DNA from: Rodentolepis nana
Lineage: Eukaryota; Platyhelminthes; Cestoda; Cyclophyllidea; Hymenolepididae
NCBI GenBank assembly: GCA_900617975.1
Contig: UZAE01013137.1
Coordinates: 1 to 26,041 of the forward strand
DNA: 26,041 bases
Reading direction: 5' to 3'
The position numbers and the translations under genes were made by a program. The notes below the pieces were generated by a model. It had not been told where the DNA came from, ran no database searches, and saw only the letters and a list, made by a program, of their open reading frames with translations. The number at the start of each line of letters is the position of its first letter. Position 1 is the stretch's first letter. Positions 1 through 14,600 of this stretch are shown piece after piece.

Positions 1-464
1 ACTGACTCAGAAATCTCTATGGCAGATCCTCCTACATCTAGCTAGACTCCCAGAACCAGCTAAACCATAGCCCAGCTATAAAGGAAACAGACGTGTAGCA
101 CGGAGCACGTTTATTTATGACGTATATTGCGGATCAAGTGTATACGCAGGGAGCTACTCATGATCAGGATGGGGGATTAGGTTAAACAGAGGTTAATGAT
201 TGGTCACTGTTTGCACGGTCGCTGCTCACAGAGTTGAACGGCCGCACCTCCCAATCCTGGCGAGCAGACATGCAGGCATACGATGACGCACACAGTGATA
301 ACGTGTCCCACAATATTGTATTGGAATTGAGTCATTTTTATACATGACTATATTTGGGTATTAACTTATGTAGATATTGTTGATGGCTCTCCGTAATTAA
401 TTACCTTTCTAACCACAAGCCTCTGTCTGGTCAAATTGCGTGCAAAGCTTTTATTTCATTCCAG
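1..464 (+). other. Upstream intronic sequence before the first visible dynein exon
   Basis: No exon of the dynein tail was recognised here and no other gene is visible. The stretch ends in a pyrimidine-rich tract and an AG acceptor at 463-464. Because the first visible exon is already inside the dynein tail, this is probably an intron whose donor lies outside the window. Confidence 0.6.
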
Positions 465-722
465 GTTGAACAACCTCACTTCGTCGAACTTGACGGAATC
501 ATCGCCGAGTTAAATCTCAAGCGTCTGCTCTGGAACTGTCTATCTGAATGGGAGGTGATTTCTAAGGGTTGGGATGAAGCCGAATTCTCAACTCTCGACC
601 CAGAAAAAATCACAAACACCACCATGAAATATCTCAAATCAATCGCCCAGTTAGAGAGAGGTTTAGTACCCAATAACGTTGTTCCTATTCTTCGTCAAAA
701 CGTCGATGAAGTGCGATTAATC
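465..722 (+). CDS. DNAH6: Dynein exon 1 of window: tail/N-terminal linker region
   Basis: It encodes 86 codons beginning [11 protein letters not shown] and ending DEVRLI, bounded by cattccAG and a GTAAGC donor, phase 0 at both ends. The helical ...[10 protein letters not shown]... and [12 protein letters not shown] segments resemble the DNAH6 tail just before the linker. Residue conservation is weaker here than in the motor, so the acceptor is less certain than the donor. Confidence 0.82.
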
Positions 723-3700
723 GTAAGCTAGCTACAATTCTATACATTTACTTTCACTCATAGCTTCCAACTTTGAACGATTTGAGAAATCCCGCTCTAA
801 AAGACAGGCATTGGACTTTGCTGGAAGATATCATCGGTTTCAAGATGTCTGAGCTAGAAGCTCCTCTAACTCTTGGGAAGTTAAAGGAGTTGAAAGCGTT
901 TAGCAAAGTTGCAGAAATTCAAGAAATTGCGGCTATGGCAAGCTCTGAGGCGAGTCTGGAAGCGCTACTTAAAAAGGTCGGTCTCAATGCGATCTGGTTC
1001 AATATCCAAAAATAGTACTGGAGCTAAAATTTGGTTTTTAGGTTGAAAATGCATGGAAATCAACAGAATTTATTGTTATTCCTTATAAAGCCTTCAAAGA
1101 CGTCTATGTATTGGGAGGAACAGACGAGATTCAACAACTATGGGACGATTCAAACATCAATATTTCAACAATTGCGTCTTCTAGGCATGTAGGACCCATT
1201 AAACCACAAGTTGACGAATGGGTTGCAAAATTAGCCCTATTTGGAGAGACCTTGGTACGTGTATTTTGATTTCACTTAGAAGTGCATCTTTGAATAGGGG
1301 AATCATTAAAGTGAATCAAAATTTATTGAGGTGAACACGAGGGGCGCTGATTATATCAAGTTAGGGAAAGTTCAAGCGACTGTTACCCGATTTTATAATT
1401 ATCGCCAAGAGACTCTAATTTAAATTTCCCCCCTCAGAGCAGGAAAAGGTGTCAGTGACTAGCCTTCCCAGCATTTTAAAGTTACAATTTTATAAAAATA
1501 AGAAGGGAATATAGGGGGCTAAATTATTTCTAGATGAAAAAAAAGGCTGGGAGAAGGTGGTGTTACTGTAATCAATATGATGAAAAATCAATAGAATGGT
1601 GGTATTAGGAAGCGGAAGAAAATCAATAAGCAGCTTGCAAGTGATTTGCGCGTAACGATGAAAAAGGCAGAAAGGTGAGCTAAATCAATGAACAAATTAA
1701 GATAAACTTGGTTGCTGGGATACTTGGATTGAAGGTAATTTCCTAACAATGAACAAGTTAAAAAGGGTGAGTATAATCAAGAACTACACACGTTTTACCG
1801 CTTCTCTTATTGAATAGAATTAGCCAGTGTGATCGGTCATGCTCATCCACGGTAGTCTTCGATCTTGTGAACAGTGGCTTGTCAGAAATCCGCGTTGACT
1901 GCTACACTACCGGCGTATATCGGGCTGCGATATATAATTTCTGTAACCTTCCAATCTGTTGTTTTAGTTTAGTTCTCGAGATCCCGAATTCGGAAGATTA
2001 AAGTTCAGGATAAGTTTAGCTAGTACAAGAACTCTCTTTCGGATGACATCTTTGTGATAATTTCCCCTTGATCCTAGCGATTGATCTAATTTTGGTTGCA
2101 GTATTAAAACCGTTTTTAATCAACTGTCATCTGTTACATAAAAGTAATAAAGGCTGCATTATTCAATTATTTGATAGGAACAATGGTTAATCTGTCAGAA
2201 AGGTTGGATTTATCTTGAGAGTATCTTCTCAGCACCTGATATTCAACGTCAACTTCCAACCGAGGCGAAAAGCTTCGCAGCTCTAGACAAGTCGTTTAAA
2301 GAAGTAATGCGAAATGTACAGAAGGTACCACTCGCCATCCGAGCCGCAACTACACCTGGAATACTCAATACCTTCAGAAATAATAACATTCTATTGGAAC
2401 AAATCCAGAGATGTCTAGAAGCCTATCTAGAATCGAAGAGAGTAATATTCTCGCGTTTCTACTTCTTGTCAAATGACGAACTATTGGAGATTCTGGCTCA
2501 AACAAGAAATCCCTTCGCTGTGCAACCACATTTGAGAAAGTGTTTTGATGCTATTGTCAAATTAGAATTTGCAAAGAATCCAGAATATGATGAAAAATCT
2601 TCCGGTAAGGCAAACCTTCATCACTGCTATCTTTTCATTCTAGAACCCAAATTTTCCAATGACATATTAGCTATGATTTCTCCTGAGGGTGAAAGTGTTT
2701 CTCTTACAAGGGTATTTTTAATGAAATAATAAATTATTACTTCATCCTTTACCTCCTAGGGTTTGAAAGCTCGAGGTAATGTAGAGGAGTGGTTAGGCAA
2801 GGTGGAAGAAGCTATGGTGGTTAGTCTTCGTCGGAGTATGAAGCAGGCTCTACTTGATTTTGATAAAATGTCACGTGCTGATTGGCTAGTCGCACATCCC
2901 AATCAGATCACGCTAACTGTCGAACAGTTAGTATGGGCACGAAAAGTTCATGAAATCCTCGACAACCAGGATTTGGATTCGAAAATTCGACTTGACGCTT
3001 TGAAGGAATATGAGAGGGAATTGTTTGAAGTATGATTTTCTTCGTTAGGTGTAATAAAATCTATTGTAATGTTATATGATTCATCGGATTTCCCTCTGAT
3101 AGAATCTAAATGAACTTGCCAAATTGGTTCGTGGCAACCTGGCCAAATTGGTCCGAATGATGCTCTGTTCTCTTATTACAATCGATGTTCATTCGCGTGA
3201 TATTGTCACTAGTCTGATTGGGGCAAATGTAACCTCATCAGAAAACTTTGATTGGCAGAAGCAACTACGCTACTACTGGGATAATGAAATTGACAATTGT
3301 GTTGTACGAATGTCAATGTCGCAATATGTTTACGGCTATGAGTACCTCGGAGCATCACCCCGGCTTGTCATTACTCCTCTTACTGACAGGTTGGTTTCTC
3401 CTTCTTCTGTTTTTTTTCCCATTCCTACATTTTTCGATGTCAGGCCAAACATTAGTGATTAAGCATGAGATTGGATACTGAGCCTTTTCGATCCGATTCC
3501 ATAAAATACTTGTGAGCCAAATTTAAAAATAATTGTTGAGCGGAACTTTACAATACTGATTCCACTTGAAGTCAATTTTGATACTCTCAAATACATCAAA
3601 TTAAAATCAAATTTAAACGTCAGATATAACATTATTAGTGATAGTTGGTATGAAAACAGATGAGGATGAATGGAAAACACTTATTCATTGAAGATTAAAT

Positions 3701-6700
3701 CAGTGATACGAGTCTATTGGCTGATGTCCAGCCTAGTAGCAAATGGATTTATGAGTACTACTCGTATTCTCAGAAAGTCATCAGCGTTAGAATAGGGCAA
3801 GCGTTCAATGTCATTAAAACTAATCAGAAAAACTCTTCATCATGTTTAGAGGCCTCTGAAATTTGGAGTTTTCGCAATAGCGATATGATTACTTAGTGTA
3901 TCGGTACCTATTTTGTCAGACATTGTGACAAAATCAATATTAGTGGGATGATCATACGCTCAAATGGATGCCAATCTAATTACCTTTCAGAATAGATACG
4001 CATTGTTATACGGTTAGTTGCTAGTTTTTCTTAGCTGTTAACAGCATACACATTGAAGATTATATTTTAATTTCTTTTCTCTTTAAAATCAATTGTTCTA
4101 AGTATTACAAGCCGTACATTTCAGCTTCGAGAATTCCAGGAATGCATTTTAATATTGTTTTTTCTTTAAGCTTGACTTTTTGATATTTAGTAAATTATTG
4201 TCAACACGTTTCATAATTTATAAATTTAATCACTTTGTTCACTGAGGTGTTATCTCTGTCTGATGGGTGCTCTTCAACTTAACCTTGGAGGAGCTCCAGC
4301 AGGTCCAGCAGGCACAGGAAAGACGGAATCCACGAAGGATCTAGCAAAGAGTCTAGCAAAACAGTGCGTAGTTTTCAATTGTTCCGATGGTCTGGACTAT
4401 AAAATGATGGGCAGGTTCTTTGCCGGCTTGGCTCAGTCTGGTGCATGGTGTTGCTTCGATGAATTCAATCGTATTGACATTGAAGTTCTCTCTGTCATTG
4501 CTCAACAGTTAATCACAATCAAAGATGCCAAAATAGCTAAAATCAATCGATTTGTATTCGAGGGACGGGAAATTAAACTAAATTCATCTTGTGCTGCTTT
4601 CATTACCATGAATCCCGGATACGCAGGAAGAACAGAACTTCCTGACAATTTAAAAGCACTTTTCAGGCCTATTTCCATGATGGTTCCAGACTACAGTAAG
4701 TTATTCGATTTCCTACAAGTTCAGAAAAGGACAAATTTGAAATTATGTATTAATTTTCTTTTGAAGAGCTAATTGCTGAAGTCATTCTCTACTCAGAAGG
4801 TTTTGAATCATCAAAAGATCTAGCTCAAAAGATGACTCAAATGTACAAACTTTGCAGTGAACAGCTCTCCAAGCAGGATCATTATGATTTTGGTATGAGA
4901 GCTCTGAAATCTGTTCTGGTTATGGCTGGTTCATTAAAACGCGAGAATGCGGACAAACCGGAGGATGCGGTGCTTATTCGCGCTCTAAGGGATAGCAATT
5001 TGCCTAAATTCTTGTCACAAGATGCCGTCCTCTTTACAGCTATCCTTCAGGATCTCTTTCCTGGGGTTGATGTACCAGAATATGATTATGGTCAGTTCCA
5101 GAGGGTGATCGAACAGGTCACTGTCGACTTTGGCCTGCAAGTGGTTCCAGTTCAAACTTCTAAAGTTATCCAGTTCTATGAGACACTTGAAGTCAGACAT
5201 GGTGTTATGTTAGTTGGTCCAACAGGTGGTGGCAAGACAACTGTCTACAGAATCCTGGCAAAGACTCTTGAAACGCTTTCTCACATGCCGGAATTGGCTG
5301 AAACTAACCCGAGTTACCAGCCAGTAAAGACCTATGTACTTAATCCGAAATCTATTACAATGGGGGAGATATATGGTGAGGTTAATGAGAAGACAATGGA
5401 ATGGCATGATGGTCTGATGGGGTCAATAGTTCGGCAGACGTGCAACGTAAGTTTCGATTTTTTATTTCCTTCTATTTGTATCTTTATAAAAGACATAAAG
5501 ATCTCGTATAATATCATCTGTGGTGACTTTAATTAATGAAAGTCGTTCTCCTTCAAGCTATTTCCATTGTGTTCATACTCTTAACGTCTTGTCTCTAGTT
5601 AGGGGTCAATCTAGGTTTTCTTCAGATTGGATTGAATTCATTCACTAAAAATTTGCTTTTTCAAACTACATTTAATCAATTATTTCCCTTGAAATCTCCT
5701 TCGAAGTGATCTATTGGTTAGCTTAAGCTATTATAGAGATTATTATTATTAATATTTGTAATGGTACTAAGCATACACATATAAACAATACGTATATTTT
5801 AGCGTCTTTTGTTAATGCTAAAGTCAGTAAAAGCCTTGTTAACAATATATATATATATATATATGTTGAAATGACTTCGGCCGAATTCCCACATCTACAT
5901 AAACTAACTTCAATATCGTGTTGACAACTTAGTTCATGTGCTCCATCCTTGCTTTTATCATTAATATTCATAACCATTCTCTTATGTTTCATAACATCTT
6001 AAATGGATAAAATTCCATTGAAGAGGTGCAAACACTTCATGCATTGCAGTTAAAATTTAACAACCTCCTTGATAGATCAATTGTTGTATTCACTTAGGAT
6101 GCAACCTCTGATCATCAATGGATCATTTGTGATGGTCCTGTCGACGCCCTTTGGATTGAAAACATGAATACGGTTCTAGATGACAACAAGATGCTTTGTC
6201 TAGCCAATTCAGAACGAATCAAACTCACGCCCTACGTCCACATGCTTTTCGAAGTTGCCGATTTAGCTGTTGCGTCTCCGGCAACAGTCTCTCGATGCGG
6301 AATGGTATATGTTGATTCCGATGAACTTGGTTGGCTCCCGTATGTGAAGGTAAGTAAATCATATCAATAAGTTCTTTCATTCTCCCTCAATTTGGTAATA
6401 TCTTCTCCTTTTTAACTCGTAGACTTGGTTGAACACACTTAAAAGCAAGTTGAATGATGCGATTAGGGAATACTTGTTGAAACTCTTCGAAAAATACGTT
6501 GATCCAGCGCTTGAAAGGATCTTAAAGATGCCAACAGTCATTCCGCAGGTTAGTCATTTAATAATAAGTTCAGTCTATTGGTCTTTTGTTCTAGGTTCCA
6601 ATAGCAAGGGTCAAGACCATGTGTACTCTCATTGAAGTGGCTTTAACCTGTCCCGGATCTCTAGATCTGAGTCAAGGTGAAATTCAGAAACATCAGCCAA

Positions 6701-9700
6701 TAATTGCCATGGTATTTGCCTTCTCTCTTCTATGGGGTCTAGCAGGAAATATCGTAGGATCTAAGGCCAATGAAGTAGATACCCACATCAGGAATGTCAT
6801 GGATGAATGTGGAGAGGCTAGAGTAGGTTCCTTTTCTTTCACGTCACCTTTTTTTGCCTTAGCTTCCTCCCAGCCAGGATCTGTGGTCGTATTTCGTCGA
6901 TTGCAAGTTACGAAAATGGGAACTTTGGGAGCGTCAAATGCCATTATTCCGTTACAACAAGAGTGAACCGTTCTTTAATTGCTTGGTTCCTACTGTTGAT
7001 ACTGTTCGTTATGGAAAACTGATGGAACAACTCCTGACTGCCTCCCAGTCAGTCCTTTTTACTGGAGACACTGGCGTCGGAAAGGTTAGTGAAATCCGCT
7101 TCTATTATTCTGGAATATCAAATTGTTTACCCAAATTGGCATTGACAACTCTGTTTACGCTAACACTAATAGTCTCATCTCGGTTCAGAATTTCTTGTAT
7201 GGAGATAAGAGGCGGTGGGGCAGTGATCAAAGTGCGCATCTATTACATTAGAGGTTAAGAGATGGATCCGCATTAAGTGATGTGGCTGGCAAACCATATC
7301 AACTAAGTCTAGTCGAAAAAGGTGTATTAGAATGAAAGTTTTACCTTAGATTGCCTCCAAATGACTTGCATTCAACTCTATCGTTTCCAAACACCCGTTT
7401 AATGCCACATTGGTTCGAAGGATACAATTTACCTTAGTATAAGTAACTCCATACTATGATTCAGAAATCGCTTTTCTTCCATATCTATCTTATTTACCTC
7501 AATTTTTCTTCATCGCTTCCTTTGCTCTCTATTTTGCAGACTGCAATAGCTCGGAGCACTCTCGAACGTCTTCAAAACACTAACAACACCCTCCCGATAT
7601 TCATCAACTTCTCCGCTCAAACAAGCAGTCAACGAACACAAGAAATGATTGAAGATAAATTAGGAAAACGCAAGAAGGGACTTATTGGTCCACCTAAGGG
7701 TCAGAGAGCAGTGCTCTTTGTGGATGATCTCAATATGCCAAGAGTTGACACTTTTGGTAGTCAGCCGCCAATTGAACTTTTGCGTCAGTTCCAGGATTTC
7801 GGTGGTTTCTATGACAGGGATAAGTTGACGTGGATTGAAGTGGAAGATGTAACCCTGGCAGCTGCTTGTGGCCCACCTGGCGGTGGAAGAAATCCCACAA
7901 CAGCGAGACTTATTCGACACTTCTCCGTCTTGGCTATTCCTTCGCCATCTGATATGACACTGAAGCATATATTTGGTGCTATTTTAAATGTTAGTATATT
8001 GCTTGCTTTTATTCATTTGAGTATCAATCTATGGATAAATCATATGGCCATGTCTTGTCATGTAATAGATAGCTAGACCACCTGCGTGGAAAACTATCAG
8101 CACGGCGATAGTATGGATCAAGGTCACATTGTCTACCTGCCCCCTTATCTTGAGATGAGTAAATCATATCCCGCACTTTTATCAGTTTAAGGATAGGTAA
8201 TAACTCAATGGGTATTTGATTAGGCATTTTCATTTTGAAATTATCATGAATTGGAGCTAACTGCAGCTGGAGTTAAGATTGTGGAGGCAGATTATTTTGT
8301 GAACGGAATTCGAGAATGGTAATTTCTGGACCACTTTTGTTAAGATGTTGGAAATTTTTCTTTCAAAACATTAAATCACCTTCTTTTTGTTTTCCTTCCT
8401 AGGGTTTCATGTCGGACTTTCCCCAAGCTATTAAGCTCCTGAGCGAATCACTCGTCGGTGGAGCAGTTGAAATGTACGGTCGACTTGCAACCGAATTGCT
8501 ACCCACTCCAGCCAAGTCGCACTACGTATTCAATCTCCGAGATCTTTCGAAAACCATTCAGGGGGTGTTGCAGACAAGCCCACCGGCTATCAGAGATAGA
8601 ATGGCTTTTAATCGTCTCTTCTACCACGAATGTTCTAGAGTCTTTCATGATCGACTGGTGGATGACAATGATAGACTCTTTTTCAATACAATTTTGTCGG
8701 AGATTGCTAGTAAATACCTCGGCGAAGTACGTGAATTTCATTTAAGTTCGAGTGCATTGAGATGTATTGAAGTATTATTTAATGGTCTTTCTAATAAATA
8801 TGACCACAGACACTTGAACCGGAAGTCCTTTCCAAGAATCCGTTATTCTTTGGAGATTTCATGTCTTTTGGAGCAAAGAGAGACGAGAGGGTCTATGAAG
8901 AAATTGCAGATATGAATAAACTCAAAAATATCATGGAAGAAGTGATTAATTTTAATTAATTCATTTAATATCAGAGACAATCAATTTTAACTTATAACCA
9001 TAAACAGTGATTACCAATAGCTGTAATCATTCGTTGAATAAATTTGGGGTAAATATTAACATTTTAGTACCTTGATGACTACAACATTGTGAACTCAAAG
9101 GACACCTCAATGGTATTCTTCACGGACGCAGTTCAGCATATCTGTCGAATTGCAAGAATCCTCCGTCAGGATCGTGGAAATGCTCTGCTTGTGGGTGTTG
9201 GTGGTACTGGCAAGAGAACGTTAACACAGTGAGTTAGCGTCTAAGGAACAGCCAGAAATTTGATCATTATTAAAAATTTTCATAGACTTGCAGCTCATAT
9301 CAACGGTTGTCAGTGTTTCTCAATTGAACTCTGCCGTGGTTACAATTATGAGAGTTTTCACGAAGACCTTCAAAAGCTCTATTTTTGGGCAGGGGTGGAA
9401 GATAAGCCGACAGTTTTCCTCTTCTCTGATAATCAAATCTTAATGGAGGAATTTGTTGAAGATCTCAATAACATTCTCAATTCTGGTGAAGTTCCAGGTC
9501 TATTTAACTCGGAGATGTTTGAGAAACTCATCATCGGAACACGTCCGGCAGCCAAGAAAGCAGGAATCCCCGAAGGTGATCGCGACGCAATTTATCGATT
9601 TTGTATCGAACGTGTGAGAAACAATCTCCACTTGGTTATCACCATGTCCCCAATGGGTTCAGCATTTAGAAATCGATTGAGAATGTTCCCTTCGTTGGTG

Positions 9701-11608
9701 AACTGCTGTACGATCGATTGGTTTACGGAATGGCCTGAAGATGCTCTATTAGGTGTTGCGAAGTCGAAATTCTCTTCAATGAATATCGATTCAACTGAGC
9801 TCAAAGTATGGTGGCATTAATTCTACTCAACTATAAATAATTTTAGGATAAGATGGCTGAAATATGCACTTTCACTCACTTGACGGTTTCCTCGGCTTCA
9901 ATTCGCTTCTACGAAGAATTGAAGCGTTATTTCTACACAACACCCACGAGTTACCTTGAGCTCTTATCTACTTATAGAGTTATGCTTGATGATCGACGAA
10001 GGTTAGTCGTTGTATTTTAGATTTGATCTGCTGTATTAGTAATCTGAAAGCAACTCAAGATAAGTTTAAGAGCGGCTTGAACAAGATCTTGGAGACAAAT
10101 GAAACCGTCGGCCGTATGGAAGAGGAGCTTAAGGCACTTCGACCTAAACTAGAACAGAAACAAAAGGATACAGAGAATTTGATGAATAAACTAAGTGAAG
10201 ACCAGGGAAAGGTGAGTACAGTATAGCTGCAAAATATTTTTGTGCTATCAATTATTGAAGACTGACTACCTGCACTTGAAATAATAATTCCTTCACTTGC
10301 AATTGCCATATCCTATTCACAGACCATTGAAAAGGTCTTATTTATTCTTAGTTTCATCTTTTAATTCTTGGTATCTTGGAGAACAAAGTGGCCTCTATTT
10401 TGTGCATACTTTTTGAGTCTAAGTGGAAAGAGCTAAGAGGTGGAAGGTAGAGGGGAGTTGGGTAGAGTGGGGTTGGGGGGGGGGGTGTTAGAAGCAACTG
10501 AGCTTTGATAGCCAGTCCAGGCAAGGGTTACGCTCGAAATCAGACAATTGAAGTAGTTAAAGGACGATATGATAGTCTGATTGTGGAAGTAAGGGTTAAC
10601 ACACGGCCATCAAGAAACGAAAAAGAATTTGAGGGTGATTTTGATAGATGATCCGATGTATGTACGGCATTTTAATTAAAATTAATTATTGAATTGAGAG
10701 TTTCAAAGGGATGCGTATAAACATAATCGAAGGAAACAATTTACAGAGAGCCTCACTAAAGCTTATATCTGAACGAAAATCGTTATTTTGAATATAATTG
10801 TTACATAAGACTCATACTTCAGTGTTTTTTTCCAGGCCGATGTCGTTCGTCATCATGTTAAGGATGACGAGGCCGAAGCTAAAAGAAAGGCCATAGAGAC
10901 TCAAGCGATTGCTGATGACGCACAACGGGATTTGGACGCAGCTCTGCCAGTACTGGAAGCAGCAAATAAAGCCCTTGACTCCCTTGACAAAAATGACATT
11001 GCCGAAGTGCGTGTTTTCACTAAACCTCCTCAACTTGTTCAAACAGTTATGGAAGCAGTCTGCCTTATGTTGGGACAAAAGTGAGCGCTATACTGCTGAA
11101 ACGCTTTAAGTAGCTCAATCAGTTTAATGACTTTCAAGCTTCAATTTCTAGAACTGACTGGGCTACCGCCAAGACAGTCTTGGGTGATAGTAACTTCCTG
11201 AAGAAATTAGTGGAATATCCGAAGGATGATATCTCCGACTCGCTTCTGAAGCGACTACAAAAATATGTAGAAAATCCAGATTTTGAACCCTCTGTGATTG
11301 AGAAAGTGAGCAAGGCGTGCAAGTCCTTGTGCATGTGGGTGCGTGCGCTGGAAATGTATGCAACTGGTTACCGCACCGTGGAGCCCAAGAGAAAGAGGTG
11401 AGCTAGTCGCATTCAATCAATAGGACAATTTGTGTCTCACTTTTTATTGGCCAATTTTCACAGTGAGTCAGTATTGTGATTGATCCCGTTTGCCATAAGA
11501 GTTATTTTTAATGCTTGTGCTTTATCTTTTATTGTTGCAACTTTATTCGGTTTTAGTGATTCCTTAGTCATTGTACACCCCTCTTTAACTGGTAATTATT
11601 TAAGACAA

Positions 11609-11658
<50 letters not shown>

Positions 11659-14600
11659 ATTTCAAATGTTCTTTCTTGATTATCATTATCCCCAAAAGCT
11701 GTAAGCATATTCACTTTCCTTGGTATAAATTGCATTATCACTTGCATTATTGAGTATATCAACAACGTTTAATAGTGGGAAGAAATTGTAAGGCAAAGTG
11801 TAAGGCAAGGTATTCAATTGCTTTTTTTAAATTCGAACTGTGGGGTCTGCGACAGACTTACCTCCACGTATACTCATACGGCAAAAAAGTCTATTAACAG
11901 GCAGTTGACATCTGAATTCAAACAACCATCACCCCACTGTATGTCTTATTCGACCCCTTTCACAGTACTCACCTCACCTTTTTTCTACCTTTCAAACTCT
12001 CTTCTGTTCCCCCCCCCTCTCTCGATTTTTTGTCACTTTGATGTTTCTCCTCCTCTCTGTGAAGTCCGAAGTCAGCTAAAGGGCTAATGATAACTATCAA
12101 AACGTCTGCCATTTGAAAAAAATTAATTCGAATTGTGAAATGTACTCAAAGCGGGTAACTTATGTTCCAAAATTCAGATTTAATGATTTGTCCACGGCGA
12201 GCATAAAATACTTATTTTTTGAGGTTTATTGCTTATTGACTGTTTTTTTCTTTTGCAAATCATAATGAGTCTGTTTTGACACCCCAATCCACTTCTTCTA
12301 ACAATGGTTGAGAAGACAGGAAAATTTCCAGGGAGTCTAGATGAGATAAATGCAAATTTCAAGTTAGCAGAGCTTTTAATCAGTGGTTGCTCAAATACTT
12401 CTACTCGTATGCAACAGCAACTCTTTTCTTCATAGTTAGTTTTTGGTTCTATTTGAACCCATTTCAATGCCTTACATTAGTTGGAGAAATGCCTATTATA
12501 GCCGTTCTGTAAGGTAATCATCATCATTTTCCAACTCTTCAAATTTGATCAGTGCGGTTGGCCACTCACAGAATTAAATCTATACTAATGAGCATTGATT
12601 TTATGGCCTGTAATTCAACATTTTCATTGGCTTCATTATATTCCTGTTTTTTTTAATTGATTGATGTCACTCAATTATCGATGCATCACAGTTTAAGTCA
12701 TACTGTTATAATACTCTGGCGATTTAATATTGTTTACATAGACTTGAAGCAGCTAACAAAGAGCTGGATATAATGGTAACCAACCTCCGAAGTAAACAAG
12801 CCGCACTAAAAGACATTGAAGACAAAATAGCAGCACTACAAGCTACTTACGATAAATCAGTAGCTGAAAAGAAAGCTCTGGAACATAACCTTGCCCTCAC
12901 TGCAGCTCGACTCAAACGAGCTGGCAAGTTGACAACGGCGTTGTCGAGTGAACAGGAACACTGGCGCGATTCTATCGAAAAATGCGAAGTTCAGTTGGGA
13001 AACGTTGTTGGAGATGTCTTCATTTCTGCAGCATGTGTTGCTTATTATGGAGCTTTCACTATAGAGTTCCGAGATTCTCTTCTCACCACATGGATTGACA
13101 AGTGTCATGAACTTAGTATTCCAATCAGTGAAAACGTCCGACTCTTCAGTGTCCTTGGTGATGCCTTCGAACTGCGACAGTGGAATTCTGAAGGCCTTCC
13201 TAGAGATCAAGTCAGCACGGATAATGGGATAATAGCAACAAGAACTAGAAGATGGCCTCTAATGATTGATCCCCAAGAACAAGCCAATCGATGGATTAGA
13301 AGTATGGAGGAAAAAAATAGTATTAAAGTTGTGAAATCTTCGGATACTTCGATGCTCCGTATTTTGGAATCGTGTATTCGAGCTGGTTGTCCGATGTTAT
13401 TAGAAGATGTCGGTGAATCATTAGATCCAGCTCTTGAACCCATACTGATGCGACAAACTTTCATGAAAAGTGGGAGATTGCTTATTCGTTTGGGAGACAA
13501 CGATATTGATTACGACAACAACTTTAGGTTTTATATGACCACTAAATTACCAAATCCGCATTATGTACCCGAGATCATTATCAAGGTCACTTTAATTAAT
13601 TTCACGGTGACACCGCAAGGACTTGAAGATCAGCTATTGAGCGCAGTAACGGGACTCGAAAGGCCTGAGTTGGAAGAACAACGAGTGCAGCTCATTGTTC
13701 ATATAAATCAGGACAAAATTTCAATGCAGGTATATTCTACTTGTTTATCATAAATAGTACCCAATAATTTGAATATATCTGTTTTAAGAATACGATTTTC
13801 TTTAAAGCAAATCGAGGATAAGATTCTCAAGCTGTTATATGAGTCGGAGGGAAATATTTTGGATAAGGAAACCCTAATCAACACTCTGGATGATTCGAAG
13901 AAAACATCGAATGAAATCGCGAAAAGGCTGTCGGAAGCAGAAACGACGGAAGCTAGAATATCGAAAGCTCGATCGCATTTCTTGCCAATAGCCTCCAGAG
14001 GCTCTGTGCTATACTTTGTGATTATACTTCTTGCAGATATTGATCCTATGTATCAATTTTCACTTAAGTATTTCTTATCAGTAAGTTTTGGTTACTTCAA
14101 CTTCAGCAACCACCGAGCGGTATAAAAATTTTCTAATCTTGAAATTGATTGTTTTTAGCTATTTACTCAAACCATCGAGAAGACTCCAGTGATCAGAGAG
14201 GAAACCCGAACTCAAGATCTTCTTGATGCCATAACGTTGGCCACTTATAATAACGTTGCTCGGGGTTTGTTCGCCCGAGATAAGCTTGTCTTTTCTTACA
14301 TGTTGTGTGCTCGAATTCTCCTTCATGAGAAGAAGATCAATCAAGCAGAATGGGATTATTTGATATCCACAGCTACCCAGTCTGATCGTCTCGTCTTACC
14401 TCAACCTGAATCTACTATTTCATGGCTGAGTCCTCGCCAATGGAAATCGAGCTGTGACCTAGCTGACGCACTTCCAGATCTATTCAGTTCACTTCCAACT
14501 GATATTTCTAGCGGAAAGTCAATCTCTGTTAGCCTTTACAATACTGATAGCTCACAAAGGGATGGAGTAACTGTTGTACTATCTCCGCCCAACGTCTTTG

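Larger units (their letters stand above)
11398..12741 (+). other. Intron 22 (1,344 nt) carrying a microsatellite and a SINE-like copy
   Basis: The longest bounded intron of the gene. It holds an (AT)23 run (11611-11656) and a copy of the dispersed repeat in sense orientation (11843-12124) with a 13-bp target duplication. It ends ACATAG at 12741. Confidence 0.9.

Noticed and set aside
1810..2001. 63-codon open frame in intron 3
   Set aside because: No dynein similarity; exons 3 and 4 join directly in sequence (GETL to EQWLICQ), matching the family without an extra exon.
11480..11765. Overlapping open frames rich in IYIYIY on both strands
   Set aside because: They are translations of the (AT)23 microsatellite.
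12857..13500. Minus-strand open frames of 97-117 codons
   Set aside because: They are antisense shadows of the large dynein exon 12742-13729.
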